Part shown: piece by piece, positions 8,624-17,365 of the stretch
Numbering within the stretch: the first letter of the stretch is position 1
How the letters are laid out: the number at the start of each line of letters is the position of its first letter
From: Gemmata palustris
Lineage (GTDB): Bacteria > Planctomycetota > Planctomycetia > Gemmatales > Gemmataceae
Reading direction: 5' to 3'
Length of the DNA: 64,000 nucleotides
Assembly: GCF_017939745.1 (NCBI RefSeq)
Contig: NZ_JAGKQQ010000001.1
Location: 2,232,001-2,296,000 of the forward strand
Made by a program: the position numbers and the translations under genes
Notes under the pieces: generated by a model
Database searches by the model: none
What the model saw: only the letters and a program-made list of their open reading frames with translations
Told to the model about the DNA's origin: nothing

Positions 8624-9166
8624 TTACGACGCTATCGCTAGCCACAACGCCGCACCCAGTAGCGCCCCCGCAGCGTACTCGCCGTACTTCCACGACCGCC
8701 CGGAATCCAGGAAGTAGCTCAGCCAGAAGTAGGGCACGGCCATGAACGGTGTGAGCGACGCGGGCCACACCGCCCCGCCGGTCAGGAATCCGACGCCCGC
8801 CACGCACGGGGCGGCCAGGGCCATGCGGACGGCTGTCCCGATCAGACCGCGCACCCGGCTGTCACGGGCCGCAACGCAGGCAAGCACCCACTCCGACAGG
8901 ATGAAGCCCTTCTCCGTGGAGTCGATCCGGTTGCCGCACGCAGCCCCCATGTACTTCCCCCACTCCGGGACGGCCCAGAGGAAGAGTGCAACCCACGCCC
9001 ATGCGGCGGCAGGCCAGTTCACGGACACCAGCAGCACCAGCAGGGCCATGAAGAAGGTCGAAACGAGGCGAGCAACGGTGGTCGAGGTGGTTTGGTCGAA
9101 GAGCTTGGAGCCGCGGGCGCGGTTGAGGAAGGCGAAGGCGGAAGTGAACAGAACCCCTACGAGCAT
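8624..9166 (-). CDS. Multi-pass membrane protein
   Basis: The 180-residue protein has at least four hydrophobic helices spread over its length, rich in Ala, Leu and Trp. It lies between the fibre gene and the lysis genes on the same strand. It could be a holin-like or superinfection-exclusion protein; the sequence gives no family. Confidence 0.6.
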   Translation of the reverse strand: MLVGVLFTSAFAFLNRARGSKLFDQTTSTTVARLVSTFFMALLVLLVSVNWPAAAWAWVALFLWAVPEWGKYMGAACGNRIDSTEKGFILSEWVLACVAARDSRVRGLIGTAVRMALAAPCVAGVGFLTGGAVWPASLTPFMAVPYFWLSYFLDSGRSWKYGEYAAGALLGAALWLAIAS

Positions 9167-9175
9167 GAACCCTCT

Positions 9176-10030
9176 CTATCGTTTCGTGAGCGGCTGAAGA
9201 ATGACGCTGCCGCCGGTGAAGACGTAGCCGTTGTCGTTGCCGATTCGGACGCGGTTCACGGCTGCGGACATCGCCGCTTTTCCGCCGGTCTGTTCGCCCA
9301 CCGCGTAGGCCGGGCCGCTCGCGCTGGGCTGGGTGACGATATAGCTGCGGTAGAAGGCCGCGCCGGTCTGGCCAAATGCCCCGCTCGTCCCGATTGGAAC
9401 GTATAAGCCACCGCCATTTGAACTCACCTCAAGCGCGAGGTTCGAGGCAAGCCCGGACGAGTTGCCCTCCACGATGATCAGGCTGTACGCGCTGTAGGTG
9501 GTGAAATCCACCGTGAGCGCGAAAGGGTGGCCGGACAGCGCGCCGGTGACGGCACCGGGGTACGCATCTGGTGCGGCGTTCGGTAGCCCCTTGATTTGGA
9601 ACTGGGTGCCGTCGTATGCGATCTCGTAGATGGCCCCGCTGACGATGTCGCCCGCAGAGAGCGCGACGAGCGACCCGTTGTACAGCTTGTAGATGTTCTT
9701 GGTGCCTAGGCCGTCCACGTTCACGGTCGTGGTGCCGCTGTTCGTGTTCGCTGCCTTGAACTGGAGCTTGAGGCAGCCGCCGGAGTAGGAGGTAACCGCG
9801 GGCGAGTTGGTCAGCGTGATCGCGTTCGCCGTGCCCCCCACGGTTGAATACGCGAAGCCCTGCTTCTGCACGTCCGCGAACGAAGCGTGCGGGATGCCCC
9901 CAGCGGTCACGCCGTCGCCGATGATGAATCGCTTGTTGGTCGAGTCGTATCCGGGCTCGCCCGCGGCGGGCGTGGCCGCCTGGACGTTCGTCGCCGTGTC
10001 GCGGCGGAGTTGGGTTTGGGTCGTCGTCAT
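9176..10030 (-). CDS. Tail fibre with Mtd-like N-terminal domain
   Basis: The first 40 residues, with AGEPGYDSTNKRFIIGDG, match the N-terminal virion-binding segment seen in major tropism determinant-like receptor-binding proteins. The remaining 240 residues are Gly-, Ser- and Thr-rich beta structure. It follows the tail-tip J gene, the usual place for the host-range fibre. No template or variable repeat of a diversity-generating retroelement is visible, so Mtd-style hypermutation is not implied. Confidence 0.7.
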   Translation of the reverse strand: MTTTQTQLRRDTATNVQAATPAAGEPGYDSTNKRFIIGDGVTAGGIPHASFADVQKQGFAYSTVGGTANAITLTNSPAVTSYSGGCLKLQFKAANTNSGTTTVNVDGLGTKNIYKLYNGSLVALSAGDIVSGAIYEIAYDGTQFQIKGLPNAAPDAYPGAVTGALSGHPFALTVDFTTYSAYSLIIVEGNSSGLASNLALEVSSNGGGLYVPIGTSGAFGQTGAAFYRSYIVTQPSASGPAYAVGEQTGGKAAMSAAVNRVRIGNDNGYVFTGGSVILQPLTKR

Positions 10031-10045
10031 GCCATGGTGCCTTCC

Positions 10046-12286
10046 TTAGCTGTAATAACCCCAGTCGTCCGTCACGGACGGGGGCGTGGTGAAGTCGCCG
10101 TAGTCGAGGGTCGCACCCGGAGATGTCGTCCAGTCGCCCCAGTCGTTCGTGATGGACACACCGCCGGACGAGCCGATGACGCAGTTGGTCAGCGTCGTCC
10201 AGTTCGACGGCCTGCCTGCGGTGTTCACCGCGCGGATGCCGATGTCGTAGCTCTCGCCGAGCGAGCTGGTGATGATGTCGGCGGCCGTGAGTTCGCCCCT
10301 GACGAAGAACGACGGACGCCACTCGGTCTCGCTGGAGAGCTTGTACCGCGTCTCGATCTGCCCGCCCTGCTGGACGAAGATGTCCGGGTGCGGGTTCCAG
10401 AGAGCAACGAGGTTGTAGACGCTGATGCCGCCCGATGCCGCAACGGCACGCGAGCTGTACGCAAGCCCGGATGGGGCGGAGACGATCTGCGGATTGGGCA
10501 GGTTGGTGTCAGGAGCGGGGTCGAGAACGGTGGCCTCGCCGTTCGCCCATTCGTAACTGGCGCTGCTCTCCTCCTGCAGGGTGACCTGGATCGGGCCGAG
10601 GCCCGTCGTGGACATCTTGCGGAGGCGGAACACCTTATTTTCCCACCCCACGGGCGCGTTGGTGAACCGCACCGTGTCCCAGACCGCGAATTGCAGCGCG
10701 TGGTGGTTGAGGGTCAGATCCACGATGATCCCCTGCCGGGCCTGCTCAAGGATTACCTTGGCGATGCGCTGGGCGGCCTCGGGGTGGCTCGTGAAGGGAA
10801 GCTGGATGTCCCGGAAGATTTGCTGGTTCCCGTCCTGCTCCTGATATGTGGGGTTGATCACGAAGGGGAAGTCGGTCGCCTGCCAGCGCCGGGCCGGGTC
10901 GACATAGGTGCCCTTCACAGCGTTGAAGAGCTGCTGTCGGGGCGTGCGGGTGATGATCTCGATCTCCCCGGCCAGCATGTCGAGATCGATGTCGCCTGCG
11001 GGGGCGTCGTAAGTACCCGCATAGGCCCGGAACTTCCCCTGGACGTAGGTCACCGTCCCGGCCATCGAGGCCACGAGGGCGTTCAGGTTGTCGAGCGGGG
11101 CGATGGCGGTGTCGACAACGCCGTTGGTCGTGTATCGCTTCTGCGTGCCGCCGGAGGTCAGGGCGACATCCTCGTCGCAGGCGTTGGCGGCGGCCTCGAA
11201 GAAGTCGTCGTTGATCTCGTCGGCTGCGCACTCGAAGCCGTAGTCCGAGGTCAGGTAGTCGCGAATGCACAGGGCCGAGTTCGTGCTGTAGGCGGTGATC
11301 CCGTCGCGGGGATCGTAGAGCTTCTTGCCCCGCACCACGGCGCTGAAGTTGGGGATCGAGGAGAACACCTCCCGGGAGAACTGGAGCCGGACGTAGATGT
11401 ACGCGATGCCGTTCAGTCGGTGGCTGCTGTCCCAGTCTGCCACCTCGGCGACCAGGTCAGCGTCGGCGTCCTGGCCGATGGCCCCGGTGTGCTTTTTCAC
11501 GCGGACGTAGCTGTTCTGGGTGCCCGAAATCGTGTTGTCCGTGGCCGTGCCGCCGGAGGCCGAGACGTTCGGGCCGCCGTTGCTGTAGGTGAACGTCGTC
11601 GAAGTCGGGGTCGCGAGGATGATGAAGTTGCCGCTCATCGAGCCGTCGGTGTTGACGGTCACGTCCACCTGATCGCCCGCCGTGAAGCCGTGGGCCGACG
11701 ACGTGGTGACGGTGACCACCTCGTTGTTCCGCACCGCCGAACTGATCGAAGCGGTAAGTGCCGTCCCGACGGGGAGATAGGCGTAGGGCAGGTTCGTGGC
11801 GTACCCGTCCGCGTTCAAGGTGATCGGCTTGTCGTCGAGGTAGATCGTGTCGATGCTCTCCACCTCGTGGCCCGCAAGGGCGATGACCAGGTGGAGCATG
11901 ACGTTCGTGCCGGAGACGGGCGCACCGGAGGGGACCGGCCCACTGTCCGTGGAGGCGGCGAACAGGAGCGGGCCGGAGACACGCGACTCCCCGTAGATGA
12001 TCTTGTGGCTCTCCACCGAGGTGCGGAGCATGACCTTCTGCCCCTCGGCGGTCTGGGTGAAGTTCCCGGCCGCCTTCGGCTTGTTCGAGACGGCCCGGGT
12101 CCCGACCGCGTTGATGGCTGCGGCCACGCCCAGGCCGATCACGCCAGAGGCGATCGTACCGATGGTGATCGCGGCTCCGAACGATCCGACGCCCGCACCG
12201 AACGCGGCGAGGGTGATGGCCCCGGCGGCGGCGTTCGCGGCAGCGTACCCGGCAGCAGCGGCGATGATGGGGATTGCCGGTGGCAC
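10046..12286 (-). CDS. Tail tip attachment protein, phage lambda J-like
   Basis: A protein of about 746 residues. It has an Ala-Gly-rich hydrophobic N-terminus, a central gp27/J-like region (from HKIIYGESRVSGPLLF on) and C-terminal fibronectin-like modules near residues 600-715. J-type proteins form the tail tip and determine host adsorption. I place the start at GTG 12286, because it overlaps the upstream TAG and has GGAGGG seven bases before it; an earlier in-frame GTG at 12301 is less likely. Its neighbours, an NlpC-like gene upstream and a fibre gene downstream, fit the standard order. Confidence 0.85.
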   Translation of the reverse strand: MPPAIPIIAAAAGYAAANAAAGAITLAAFGAGVGSFGAAITIGTIASGVIGLGVAAAINAVGTRAVSNKPKAAGNFTQTAEGQKVMLRTSVESHKIIYGESRVSGPLLFAASTDSGPVPSGAPVSGTNVMLHLVIALAGHEVESIDTIYLDDKPITLNADGYATNLPYAYLPVGTALTASISSAVRNNEVVTVTTSSAHGFTAGDQVDVTVNTDGSMSGNFIILATPTSTTFTYSNGGPNVSASGGTATDNTISGTQNSYVRVKKHTGAIGQDADADLVAEVADWDSSHRLNGIAYIYVRLQFSREVFSSIPNFSAVVRGKKLYDPRDGITAYSTNSALCIRDYLTSDYGFECAADEINDDFFEAAANACDEDVALTSGGTQKRYTTNGVVDTAIAPLDNLNALVASMAGTVTYVQGKFRAYAGTYDAPAGDIDLDMLAGEIEIITRTPRQQLFNAVKGTYVDPARRWQATDFPFVINPTYQEQDGNQQIFRDIQLPFTSHPEAAQRIAKVILEQARQGIIVDLTLNHHALQFAVWDTVRFTNAPVGWENKVFRLRKMSTTGLGPIQVTLQEESSASYEWANGEATVLDPAPDTNLPNPQIVSAPSGLAYSSRAVAASGGISVYNLVALWNPHPDIFVQQGGQIETRYKLSSETEWRPSFFVRGELTAADIITSSLGESYDIGIRAVNTAGRPSNWTTLTNCVIGSSGGVSITNDWGDWTTSPGATLDYGDFTTPPSVTDDWGYYS

Positions 12287-12684
12287 TAGCCGACCCTCCA
12301 CGCCTTAACGCAGTCCTTCGTGCGAAGGCGGGTGACGCCGCGTTCCATCAGGAAGTAGCTGTGCATCCCGTTGCAGATTCCGAGGCACCCTTGGGGGTGC
12401 TGGACGATGTCGCCCCGCTGGGCGAACCCGACGTGCATCTGGGGCAGACCGACGTCGTCGGCGATGTCGGCCGGGAGTTCCAGTTCGCGCTCGGCCATGA
12501 GCTGCTCAAGCTCGGCTTCGGACGAGTAGAGACCGCGCCAGGCGGAGGCGAAGTCGTTGCCGTTGGCCTTCTTCACCCAATCAGCAGCCCAAAGGGCGCA
12601 GTCGTTCATGCCCCACTCGAACTCGACGTGCCGCGCCTGCTCGATGTGCTCGTTCAGCAACCCTTCCCAGCCCTCGATCCTCAT
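12286..12684 (-). CDS. Tail assembly protein, DUF6950 / NlpC-P60-like
   Basis: The 132-residue protein has FEWGMNDCALWAADWV, where the Cys would be the nucleophile of a papain-like fold, and later the GDIV segment typical of DUF6950 and NlpC/P60-like tail proteins. In lambda-like tails this position is taken by the K peptidase, which may cut peptidoglycan during DNA entry. The ATG at 12684 overlaps the preceding TGA by one base. Confidence 0.7.
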   Translation of the reverse strand: MRIEGWEGLLNEHIEQARHVEFEWGMNDCALWAADWVKKANGNDFASAWRGLYSSEAELEQLMAERELELPADIADDVGLPQMHVGFAQRGDIVQHPQGCLGICNGMHSYFLMERGVTRLRTKDCVKAWRVG

Positions 12685-13253
12685 CAGCCTTTCCCGCCCC
12701 ACACAATTTCCTTTTCCACCGCCTGCTCGACGTACTGGCACCCCTTGTCCCCGGGGTGGCGGCTCTGCTGGTCGGCGTTGTTGTAGCGCCGGACCTTCGG
12801 CTTATCCCAGGCGGCGAAGCGGTTCTCGATCGACACGGTGACCACAAACGTCTGGCCCTGCCTGATGCGGGCCGCGTCCATGCGCCCGCGGTAGAGGATG
12901 ACGGGGTCGCCCACGAGCAGGCCCGTGGCCGGGTCGAAGTAGCCGAGGTAGATGGTCGCGCGTCGCCCCTGGTAGTGCTCGCCGAGCACGATGGCCCCCA
13001 TGTCGCCGGGGATGTTCGAGAGGGTCAGGCTGATGGGCGAGCGGGAAAGGTCGCTGTTCTCTTCCGCCGCCGTGATGCCGCCGAACTTGCCCACCCCGAG
13101 ATAGGTCTGGCCGTCGAACACGAGGTTGCCGAGGCTGGAATGGGCGAGCAGGTCGCCGCTGTCGAACTCGAGGTTCGCCATGAGCACGGGCTCGATCACG
13201 TCCTGCTGCGAGGCGGTGATCGTGTCCGTGTCTGCGTCGCGGGAGCCGGTCAT
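12684..13253 (-). CDS. Minor tail protein (DUF2163/BR0599-like position)
   Basis: This 189-residue, beta-rich protein contains HSSLGNLVFDGQTYLGVG and a conserved-looking LYRGRMD stretch. It sits between a minor tail gene and the NlpC-like gene, where DUF2163-type tail-tip proteins are found. The role is inferred from order and fold-like features. Confidence 0.6.
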   Translation of the reverse strand: MTGSRDADTDTITASQQDVIEPVLMANLEFDSGDLLAHSSLGNLVFDGQTYLGVGKFGGITAAEENSDLSRSPISLTLSNIPGDMGAIVLGEHYQGRRATIYLGYFDPATGLLVGDPVILYRGRMDAARIRQGQTFVVTVSIENRFAAWDKPKVRRYNNADQQSRHPGDKGCQYVEQAVEKEIVWGGKG

Positions 13254-13423
13254 GGGCGGTTGACAGTCAAATGGGTTGTGTTACGGTTGGCGAGCTGCGG
13301 CGGCGTTGAAGGAAACGCTGGATAGGTGTGGGGATTCGTCCGGCCATACCGAGGCCACCACCGCGGGGAGCCGGTATCAAGCCCGGCCCGTAGCACCATT
13401 GAAAGATCAGGTGAGAATGGCCT

Positions 13424-13642
13424 ATGGCTTACGGCGAAGGGAATCCCCCGGACAAATGTCCCTTGAAATCCGCCGTCGAGCAGGCCGTTGGCCCCGATGA
13501 GTTTGTCCGCATCAGCCGATGGGACATCGCTCGGTTGATTCAAGCGCGTGGCCCTGATGGCGAGTCGCTGTTCAGGCTCCGGTACGATCGAGTATTGGGC
13601 TTGCAGCCGGAGTTCATGGGCAAGACTGCCATCTTGATGTAG
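13424..13642 (+). CDS. Opposite-strand small protein, moron candidate (72 aa)
   Basis: This is the only rightward frame in the leftward tail block, in a 391-base gap between two tail genes. The product starts MAYGEGNPPDKCPLKSAVEQ and looks protein-like, with balanced charged and hydrophobic residues. Third codon positions are more mixed than in the tail genes. AGGTGAGA lies about 11 bases upstream. The 170 bases before it (13254-13423) hold no other gene; a TTGACA at 13260 lacks a clear -10 partner. Function unknown. Confidence 0.45.
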   Translation: MAYGEGNPPDKCPLKSAVEQAVGPDEFVRISRWDIARLIQARGPDGESLFRLRYDRVLGLQPEFMGKTAILM

Positions 13643-13644
13643 CC

Positions 13645-14253
13645 TCAACTGAAAACCTCGACCGCCGTGAACGTTTTCGGCATGTAAAGGCCTACCTCGT
13701 TGCACTCCCAGATAGCCTGCTGATCGTCGATCAGGGCCATCTCGCAGCTGGGGCGGGTGAGCGTCACCGTGGCGTTGTCCGCCGGACTGTTCCGCAGGCG
13801 GGGCTTAAACGGGATCGTCCCCTCGCCGCTGCCGTTCGTGTTGACCTGGCCGGTCACCATCTTCATCTCGCCGTTGACGCCGATGTAGTCGCCGGGGAGG
13901 AGCCAGCCGGTCACACTGGCCGGGCATCCGTCCACGAGCAGCGAGTTGCCGGTCTGGCCCGCGCCCTTCACGAGGGGCGCACCGCCCGCGCTGCCGCGGG
14001 GATTGACCGCGTCCGGGTCGTAGGCGTTGAACGTGTTGGCCCCGCCCTCCAGTTTGAGCAGGAAGGCCTGCCAGTTGGCCGCCTTGTCGCGCTTCATGGG
14101 GGGCAAGCTGTAGGTGGCGATCCACCGGGCGCCGCCCAGCACCATGCGTTGCGAGGCTTTCGTCTCGGGGCTTTCGAACCGGCGGGTGTTCGTCTCCAGT
14201 CCGAACCGGCTGACGCTGATTCCGGGGGAAGTGGGCATGTCGATGGTGGGCAT
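13645..14253 (-). CDS. Minor tail protein
   Basis: A 202-residue protein just downstream of the tape measure gene (one-base overlap). The segment NWQAFLLKLEGGANTFNAYD resembles distal tail or DUF2460-like minor tail proteins that link the tube to the tip. The fold appears beta-rich. The role is from gene order. Confidence 0.65.
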   Translation of the reverse strand: MPTIDMPTSPGISVSRFGLETNTRRFESPETKASQRMVLGGARWIATYSLPPMKRDKAANWQAFLLKLEGGANTFNAYDPDAVNPRGSAGGAPLVKGAGQTGNSLLVDGCPASVTGWLLPGDYIGVNGEMKMVTGQVNTNGSGEGTIPFKPRLRNSPADNATVTLTRPSCEMALIDDQQAIWECNEVGLYMPKTFTAVEVFS

Positions 14254-15956
14254 TACGACCTCAAGCGAGCGAGCTGCGATTCCGCGCCGCCCTTTTCGAG
14301 GGCCGCAAAAACGCTGGACTGCGCGTGTGCGGCGATGGCCGGGGCGGCCTCGCGGATGCGGGCGTTGATCAGTTCCGGCACGCCGGGGTTGACCTGGATG
14401 GTCTGCTGGACGATGACGGTGCTCCCACCCATTTGGTGGTTCGGGATGACCGTCCCGGCGGAATCAGGTACGAAGATTTCCGGGCCGCGCTCGCCCACGA
14501 CGGACGGGATGCCCACGGGCGGGCGGCCGCCGTCGGCGAAGAACCCGCCGAAGATGCTGCCGAGGCCGCCAATGGCGTCGTCCATAAGCCCTTTGCCGCC
14601 GCCGGTCCCGATCAGGGCGTCGGCCAGAGGGCCGGCAACCTTCTTCTCGAACGCGGCTCGGGCGATCGACTCGGCGAAGCCCAACATGGCTTCCTTGGCC
14701 GAACCCGCCTTGAACACCACGTCGGTCAGGGTGGCGGAGAGCTTGTCGTGCAGTTCCTGCTGGAAGCGGGCGGCCTGCTGCATGGATTCGGCCAGGTCGT
14801 AGTTGGTGCGGGCGAGTTCCTCGTTCGCTTCGATCATCTCCTGCGTGGCCTTGATGCCACCGCGGCGGGCGATCTCCTCGGTCTTGAACCGGGCTTCGAG
14901 CGCCGCCTGCTCGCGCGGGGACTGCTGCAGGATCTCGTTCTCCTGCATGAGCGACAGGTTGTACTCGTCCAGCGCCTTTTTCGCCTCGGCGATCTTCTTC
15001 GCGGCGGCTTCCCGCTCCTTCTGCCCGAGCAGACCGTCGTTCGACCCCTTGGCGGAGTTCGGCCGATACGCCGGGCCTTGCGCCTCGTCGCCCATGAAGA
15101 CGGCGTAATCAACCGAGTCGGGGCGATTCTCGGACACGTTGGGATTTCCCCCCTTCATCCGGTTGCCGATAGCCTGCCCGGCCTGGAAGGGGATTTCGAC
15201 GAACGCGGCCCCGAGATAGTCCGGCAAGTTGGACAGGGATTCGACCAGAGGCACGATATCCAGCAGCTTCAGCCGCATCCGCTCCAGGGACTCGGTCCAG
15301 CGGTCGCCCAGGTCGTCGATCCTGCTGAGCTGCTCGTCGGTCAGGGCGTTGCCCAGGTTCTTCGCCTCATCGACGAAGGCGGCAACGTCGCCCTTCGAGT
15401 CCTTGATGAGCGGGATGAGCGTCGCGAACGAGCGGCCGAAGATGTTGACGCCTTTCTCGGTCAGTTCGGACTGTGACCCGACTCGGCCGAGTGCGGCGGC
15501 GATCTCGTAGAACTGTTGCTCCGGGGAAAGTTGGGCGAGAGCCTTCACGGACAGGCCGAGGGTGTCGAACGCTTTCACCGCCCCTTCGTTGGTGCCTTTC
15601 GCGGCCTCGCCGATCATCGCGTTCATGCGGGCGATTGAGCCGGAGAACTCGTCCAGGCTGGAGCCGCCCTTCTGGAGCGGGATGTTCAGGGCCGAAAGGG
15701 TGCTGCCGAGGAAGCCCGTCCGCTGCGCCATGTCGTTGATGTGGTCGGCCGCGTCGAATGCCCCCTTGGCGAACTGGGCGAACGCCACCACGGATAGGGC
15801 TGGGACGAGGGCGGCGAACTGGCTCTTGAGAGTCGCCAGCGAGGTGCCCATGGAGCCGGCGGCCTGCTGGACCGAGTCGTTGGCCTTCTTCAGCCCGCGC
15901 TCAAGCTGAGCCGCGTCGGCGCTAATCCTGACCTTCAGCTCACCGACGTCCGTCAT
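14253..15956 (-). CDS. Tail tape measure protein
   Basis: The 567-residue protein is mostly helical. It has an N-terminal ADAAQLERGLKKA region typical of tape measures, a hydrophobic stretch near residues 48-62, and coiled coil over residues about 325-420. Tape measure length sets tail length at about 0.15 nm per residue, so the tail would be near 85 nm, fairly short. It follows the chaperone genes with an ATGA overlap. Confidence 0.88.
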   Translation of the reverse strand: MTDVGELKVRISADAAQLERGLKKANDSVQQAAGSMGTSLATLKSQFAALVPALSVVAFAQFAKGAFDAADHINDMAQRTGFLGSTLSALNIPLQKGGSSLDEFSGSIARMNAMIGEAAKGTNEGAVKAFDTLGLSVKALAQLSPEQQFYEIAAALGRVGSQSELTEKGVNIFGRSFATLIPLIKDSKGDVAAFVDEAKNLGNALTDEQLSRIDDLGDRWTESLERMRLKLLDIVPLVESLSNLPDYLGAAFVEIPFQAGQAIGNRMKGGNPNVSENRPDSVDYAVFMGDEAQGPAYRPNSAKGSNDGLLGQKEREAAAKKIAEAKKALDEYNLSLMQENEILQQSPREQAALEARFKTEEIARRGGIKATQEMIEANEELARTNYDLAESMQQAARFQQELHDKLSATLTDVVFKAGSAKEAMLGFAESIARAAFEKKVAGPLADALIGTGGGKGLMDDAIGGLGSIFGGFFADGGRPPVGIPSVVGERGPEIFVPDSAGTVIPNHQMGGSTVIVQQTIQVNPGVPELINARIREAAPAIAAHAQSSVFAALEKGGAESQLARLRS

Positions 15957-16153
15957 GCCACCCTTTTCCGCTGCGCGTCTTCACGCTCAACTCGCTCCAT
16001 AAATGATTTCAAACTCTTGACGTCTTCGCCGGTCAGCCCGGCCTTGCCGCCGCCCTCTCGCTTCACGCCTTTACTCGCCAGATACCCGGCCTGCGCACGC
16101 ATCACGTCCCAGGTGGTTGCCCGCCAGAACGCGTCCGGCGGCCAGCGCAACAT
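15953..16153 (-). CDS. Tail assembly chaperone, T part of a G/GT pair
   Basis: The 66-residue frame contains LRWPPDAFWRATTWDVMRA, the signature of tail assembly chaperone C-termini. The frame stays open upstream of its first ATG (GFPWRQYQEFCLG precedes it) into the end of the G gene. This suggests that it is made mainly as a -1 frameshift extension of G, as in lambda. Its stop overlaps the tape measure start. Confidence 0.7.
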   Translation of the reverse strand: MLRWPPDAFWRATTWDVMRAQAGYLASKGVKREGGGKAGLTGEDVKSLKSFMERVEREDAQRKRVA

Positions 16154-16191
16154 GCCGAGGCAGAACTCCTGGTACTGCCGCCACGGGAAGC

Positions 16192-16572
16192 CTACGGGAG
16201 CTTCCCGAGGAGCTCCCCCATCTTGATGGCCATCGCCTCCCGCAGTTCGGGCGGTTCGAGCGTGACCCGGAGGAAGGCGTAGAGGTGCATCCGCAAGGCA
16301 TCGAACGCCGGAGAGTGGACGCCGAGGGCGGTAAAGATGTGGTCGGCCACGTCCCGCGTCTTCGTCGGGTAGCCTGCGGTAGTGAGCAGGGTGGCGACCA
16401 ACTTGGCGGTGTCGTTCAGGCCCATCGACATGACGCGGCTGGCGACCTGCAGGATGCTCTCCCGGAAAGCCGCTTCCACGGCCTCGACCATCTCCAGGGT
16501 GCCGACCAGATTGTAGTCCGTGCCCGCGAACGGCAGTGTGTGCCGGGGGCGTGCCGCCTCGAACCCGGTCAT
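16192..16572 (-). CDS. Tail assembly chaperone G-like protein
   Basis: This 126-residue helical protein lies between the tube gene and the tape measure, where gpG-type chaperones that coat the tape measure are encoded. It ends at TAG 16192, but a -1 shift near its end would fuse it to the T frame. Its ATG overlaps the upstream stop (ATGA). Confidence 0.7.
   Translation of the reverse strand: MTGFEAARPRHTLPFAGTDYNLVGTLEMVEAVEAAFRESILQVASRVMSMGLNDTAKLVATLLTTAGYPTKTRDVADHIFTALGVHSPAFDALRMHLYAFLRVTLEPPELREAMAIKMGELLGKLP
16213..16219 (-). other. Candidate -1 slippery site for G/GT fusion
   Basis: On the minus strand the G gene reads ATG GGG GAG here, a run of five Gs eight codons before its stop. 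The tRNA on GGG can re-pair after slipping one base back. The -1 frame is then open into the T frame. The site is not a canonical X-XXY-YYZ heptamer. Confidence 0.4.
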
Positions 16573-16925
16573 TCGCGGGCCATCTTGACGGCGGCCACGG
16601 ACATGCCGGTCGCGTCGGACAGGGTGTAGTTGAGGAAGCCGTCCGGGTCGTTGAACCGGTCCGCTGGGAACGGTCCCACGATGGCTCGGCCGCCGTTGGT
16701 ACCGGAGCCGGGCAGCGTGATTACCGTGTCGGGGGTGGCGATGGCGCCGAAGCCGGGGGCGCGGGCGTCGTTGGCGGCGATGGTCAGCGTCCGGGACGAG
16801 GCGTTCGCGTTGCTGAAGACCAGCACAGTTCGGCCGTCGTTCTGGAACTTGTCTGCGGTGGAGGCCGCGCCGAGCGTGTAATTCAAGCCGGCGAAGCTAG
16901 AGGTTTGGGTAGAAATGGTTGCCAT
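16569..16925 (-). CDS. Virion structural protein between tube and chaperone genes
   Basis: A 118-residue, beta-rich protein with the segments NDGRTVLVFSNANASSRTLT and VGPFPADRFNDPDG. I recall this pattern from small phage structural or decoration proteins. It lies directly after the tube gene. It may be a tail-tube or capsid decoration protein. Confidence 0.55.
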   Translation of the reverse strand: MATISTQTSSFAGLNYTLGAASTADKFQNDGRTVLVFSNANASSRTLTIAANDARAPGFGAIATPDTVITLPGSGTNGGRAIVGPFPADRFNDPDGFLNYTLSDATGMSVAAVKMARE

Positions 16926-16937
16926 GAGGTGCTCCTA

Positions 16938-17342
16938 TCAGGCTGCGGTGAAGACGGGCTCGCCGTGCGATTCGAGGGTGTAGTTGAAGGTTTCCACCCC
17001 GTCCACCTCACCCGCGCGGCTGTAGCCGGTGATGAGGAAGTCGCACTCGATGGTGTCGCCGTTGGCGAGGACCAGCGTGTACTCGTCGATCGAGCCCGCC
17101 ATCGCGTTCTGGCGGATGGCCTCGTCGGACGCGGAGTCCTTGAAAAACCCCGAGCAGGCGATGCTGAACGACTTGAGGCTCGCATCCTCGACCAGCTCGC
17201 GCCAGCCGTTCGTGTCCTTGGTGCTGCCGTCGACAACGTTATTTCCCATCGTGAGCGTGGTGCTCCGCAGCCCGCCGATGACGGTGCCAGTCGCGGCATC
17301 GCCCAGCTTAATGACCATATCGCGGCCTTTTTGTAGTGCCAT
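16938..17342 (-). CDS. Major tail tube protein (TP901-1/GTA type)
   Basis: The 134-residue protein begins MALQKGRDMVIKLGD and contains DGSTKDTNGWRELVEDASLK, typical of the TP901-1-like tube family that polymerises around the tape measure. The start at 17342 is set by a GGAGGG four bases upstream; an earlier in-frame start at 17387 would bypass it. It lies between the DUF3168 gene and the chaperones, as expected. Confidence 0.85.
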   Translation of the reverse strand: MALQKGRDMVIKLGDAATGTVIGGLRSTTLTMGNNVVDGSTKDTNGWRELVEDASLKSFSIACSGFFKDSASDEAIRQNAMAGSIDEYTLVLANGDTIECDFLITGYSRAGEVDGVETFNYTLESHGEPVFTAA

Positions 17343-17365
17343 AAACCCTCCTTGGTTGTTGTTGC

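Noticed and set aside
9176-10030. Diversity-generating retroelement suggested by the Mtd-like fibre
   Set aside because: No reverse transcriptase, template repeat or Avd gene is visible; only the N-terminal attachment segment is Mtd-like.
9887-12289. Rightward 800-codon open frame opposite the tail tip J gene
   Set aside because: It mirrors the J gene. The product is rich in Arg, Gly, Val and His with no domains, a usual result of high-GC codon use on the other strand.
13250-13705. Leftward 151-codon frame in the tail gap
   Set aside because: It overlaps the neighbouring tail genes at both ends by tens of bases and its product is rich in Arg, His and Pro without pattern; the rightward 72-codon frame looks more real.
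14325-15476. Rightward 383-codon frame opposite the tape measure
   Set aside because: Mirror of the tape measure codons, Arg- and Gly-rich, no start signal.
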